Source: Bacteroidales bacterium UBA1189
GTDB lineage: Bacteria > Bacteroidota > Bacteroidia > Bacteroidales > Bacteroidaceae
Assembly (NCBI GenBank): GCA_002309805.1
Contig: DBYJ01000002.1
Location: 1-22,979, forward strand
Direction: 5' to 3'
Length of the DNA: 22,979 bases
Numbering within the stretch: the stretch's first letter is position 1; every line of letters starts with the position of its first letter. Under the pieces are notes generated by a model. That model was not told the DNA's origin. It searched no databases and saw only the letters and a list, made by a program, of their open reading frames with translations. The translations under genes were made by a program, and so were the position numbers. Positions 21,900 to 22,979 of this stretch are shown here, one piece after another.

Positions 21900-22979
21900 C
21901 TACTTGTATTCGTAAAGCTGGATATGCAGGATTTTCCAATCGCCTACGCTGATGCGTGCATGGCGGCCTTGATGACTCTGGTCGCCATTGTGACGGCGAA
22001 GAAAGTGCATCTCGTCCTGATGGTCGATAGTGACTTCATCAACGGAAAGCAGACCAAGACGAGAGCCCGTGAACCGCGATGCAGAGGAGTGCGATGCCGT
22101 GCCAGCCTCGGCAAAGCCGTCCTCACCCAACGCCTTCTGCTGTTCCTGGTTTTTCTCCGTACGCGTCTTGAAGTCAACCACCACGCCGCTGCCTGCCAGC
22201 AGATAGTCGTACTTGCCCAGACGGACAAGCATGGCTCCGCCCTCGGGCCACGTCGAGCCGTCGGTGGCGCGGGCATCCCAGGGCAGCGTGAAATAGTGGC
22301 GGCAAGTCATCACAACGCCCTCGTCGTCGATGACACGCTCCTTGTCGTCCTGGTCGAAAAGCAAGCCCCATGTGTTCTGCTGTTTCACGTTGAACACCTG
22401 CGACAGAAGGTTATACGCCTGCGTTACCGTCTCCGTCTCTCGCGGCGAAGCCTGGTCGATGGCGAAGGGCGAGAAGCCGAGCGCCTGATGCTCACCGAAA
22501 GCATAGAGCGCACGCACACCGCTGTTCTCGCAACAGCGGCTCTCAGGGATGAAGAGGCGGTTCTTCACCTTGCCGCCCTCTTGCGGCCTCAAAGGCATGG
22601 CATATTGCGAAGCCCACGACTTGAAGCCCGTGTCGTAGATGTCGGGCGCAAGGAAATCAATGCTGGGAGCACCCGTCTGCCAGATGTCGGCAAGATGCGC
22701 CAACGGGCCTGCCGACGGATACTCACCGGGCTCGCGGCCTCGGCTGTTCATTGCAGCATTTACATAGAGCGGCATGTTGTGAATCTGACGCGCGGCCTTG
22801 GCCAGATGCTCCACATAGCAGGCGTAGTGCCACGCCATGAACTGCTCGTCGGCACGGTCATCCGTACCAAAGACCTCTGCCCAAGAGCCTTGTTTCTGGA
22901 TGTTCAGCGCTTTCAGCAAGGCCTGAGGCACGGCTTGCCTATAGGCTTTTTCGGCCAGCGGCGAGTGGTCGCGTGCCGA
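21900..22979 (-). CDS. GH35-like beta-galactosidase with DUF5597-type tail, 5' truncated
   Basis: The frame is open to the right edge, so the N terminus lies outside the window; 359 residues are visible. A GTG at 22931 is an internal Val, not the start. The visible part begins at the end of a (beta/alpha)8 barrel: SWAEVFG, EQFMAWHYACYVEHLAK, MPLYVNAAMN, PGEYPSAGP, IDFLAPDIYD and LFIPESRC, the last carrying the likely nucleophile Glu of GH35-type enzymes. The acid/base (in a VENE-like string) would be upstream of the view. The C-terminal 150 residues (GGAMLVRLGKYDYLLAGSGVVVDF, RLGLLSVDE) match the DUF5597 beta domain. Beta-galactosidase action on pectin side chains or xyloglucan fits the neighbouring GH43 genes. 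About 190 bases separate it from the GH43 pair. Confidence 0.75.
   Translation of the reverse strand, partial: SARDHSPLAEKAYRQAVPQALLKALNIQKQGSWAEVFGTDDRADEQFMAWHYACYVEHLAKAARQIHNMPLYVNAAMNSRGREPGEYPSAGPLAHLADIWQTGAPSIDFLAPDIYDTGFKSWASQYAMPLRPQEGGKVKNRLFIPESRCCENSGVRALYAFGEHQALGFSPFAIDQASPRETETVTQAYNLLSQVFNVKQQNTWGLLFDQDDKERVIDDEGVVMTCRHYFTLPWDARATDGSTWPEGGAMLVRLGKYDYLLAGSGVVVDFKTRTEKNQEQQKALGEDGFAEAGTASHSSASRFTGSRLGLLSVDEVTIDHQDEMHFLRRHNGDQSHQGRHARISVGDWKILHIQLYEYK

Overview
The window looks like a chromosomal stretch from a Bacteroidales bacterium, most likely Prevotella or a close relative. The signs are HU-related proteins of the Bacteroidales histone-like type, a Bacteroidales primase plus DUF3987-type pair, promoter boxes of the TAnnTTTG type, GH43 and GH35/DUF5597 enzymes of the kind found in polysaccharide utilisation loci, and weak ribosome binding sites. 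I read no rRNA, tRNA, CRISPR array, integrase or transposase.

Left part (1-6160). A truncated surface carbohydrate-binding protein of the Cthe_2159 type runs rightward off the left edge. It converges, over a shared hairpin, on a leftward block: three HU-like paralogues, a CHC2/Toprim primase, a DUF3987-type P-loop protein, and an orphan 155-residue protein. The intergenic DNA here carries three kinds of repeat: a TTAGGG-like low-complexity repeat, a large inverted repeat made of AGCGTTCC units around an AT-rich core, and four TGATAACA boxes spaced exactly 14 bases apart.

Centre (6164-17250). One tightly coupled leftward operon encodes a BREX phage-defence system that most resembles type 3. 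In transcription order it reads BrxF, BrxC (DUF6079-like ATPase), a Zn-ribbon DNA methyltransferase (PglXI-like), PglZ phosphatase, a BrxA-like helical protein, then two proteins I do not recognise (328 and 354 residues). Adjacent genes overlap by ATGA, abut, overlap by 32 bases, or are 6 to 44 bases apart. The helicase BrxHII, expected between methyltransferase and PglZ in type 3, is absent. BrxF has no Walker A motif, PglZ is short, and the middle of the methyltransferase gene is strikingly AT-rich against GC-rich ends. Together these suggest a variant BREX system with two new components and a swapped methyltransferase core. A perfect TATCTTTG box lies upstream and a hairpin with a T-rich tail lies downstream.

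Right part (17467-22979). A divergent nitroreductase-family gene is followed, convergently, by a leftward glycan-degradation cluster: a GH35-like beta-galactosidase with a DUF5597-type tail (truncated by the right edge), a GH43 enzyme with a CBM6-like module, and a second GH43 enzyme with a ricin-like tail. The two GH43 genes overlap by ATGA. Both carry signal peptides, which points to breakdown of arabinose-, xylose- or galactose-containing plant polysaccharide outside the cytoplasm.
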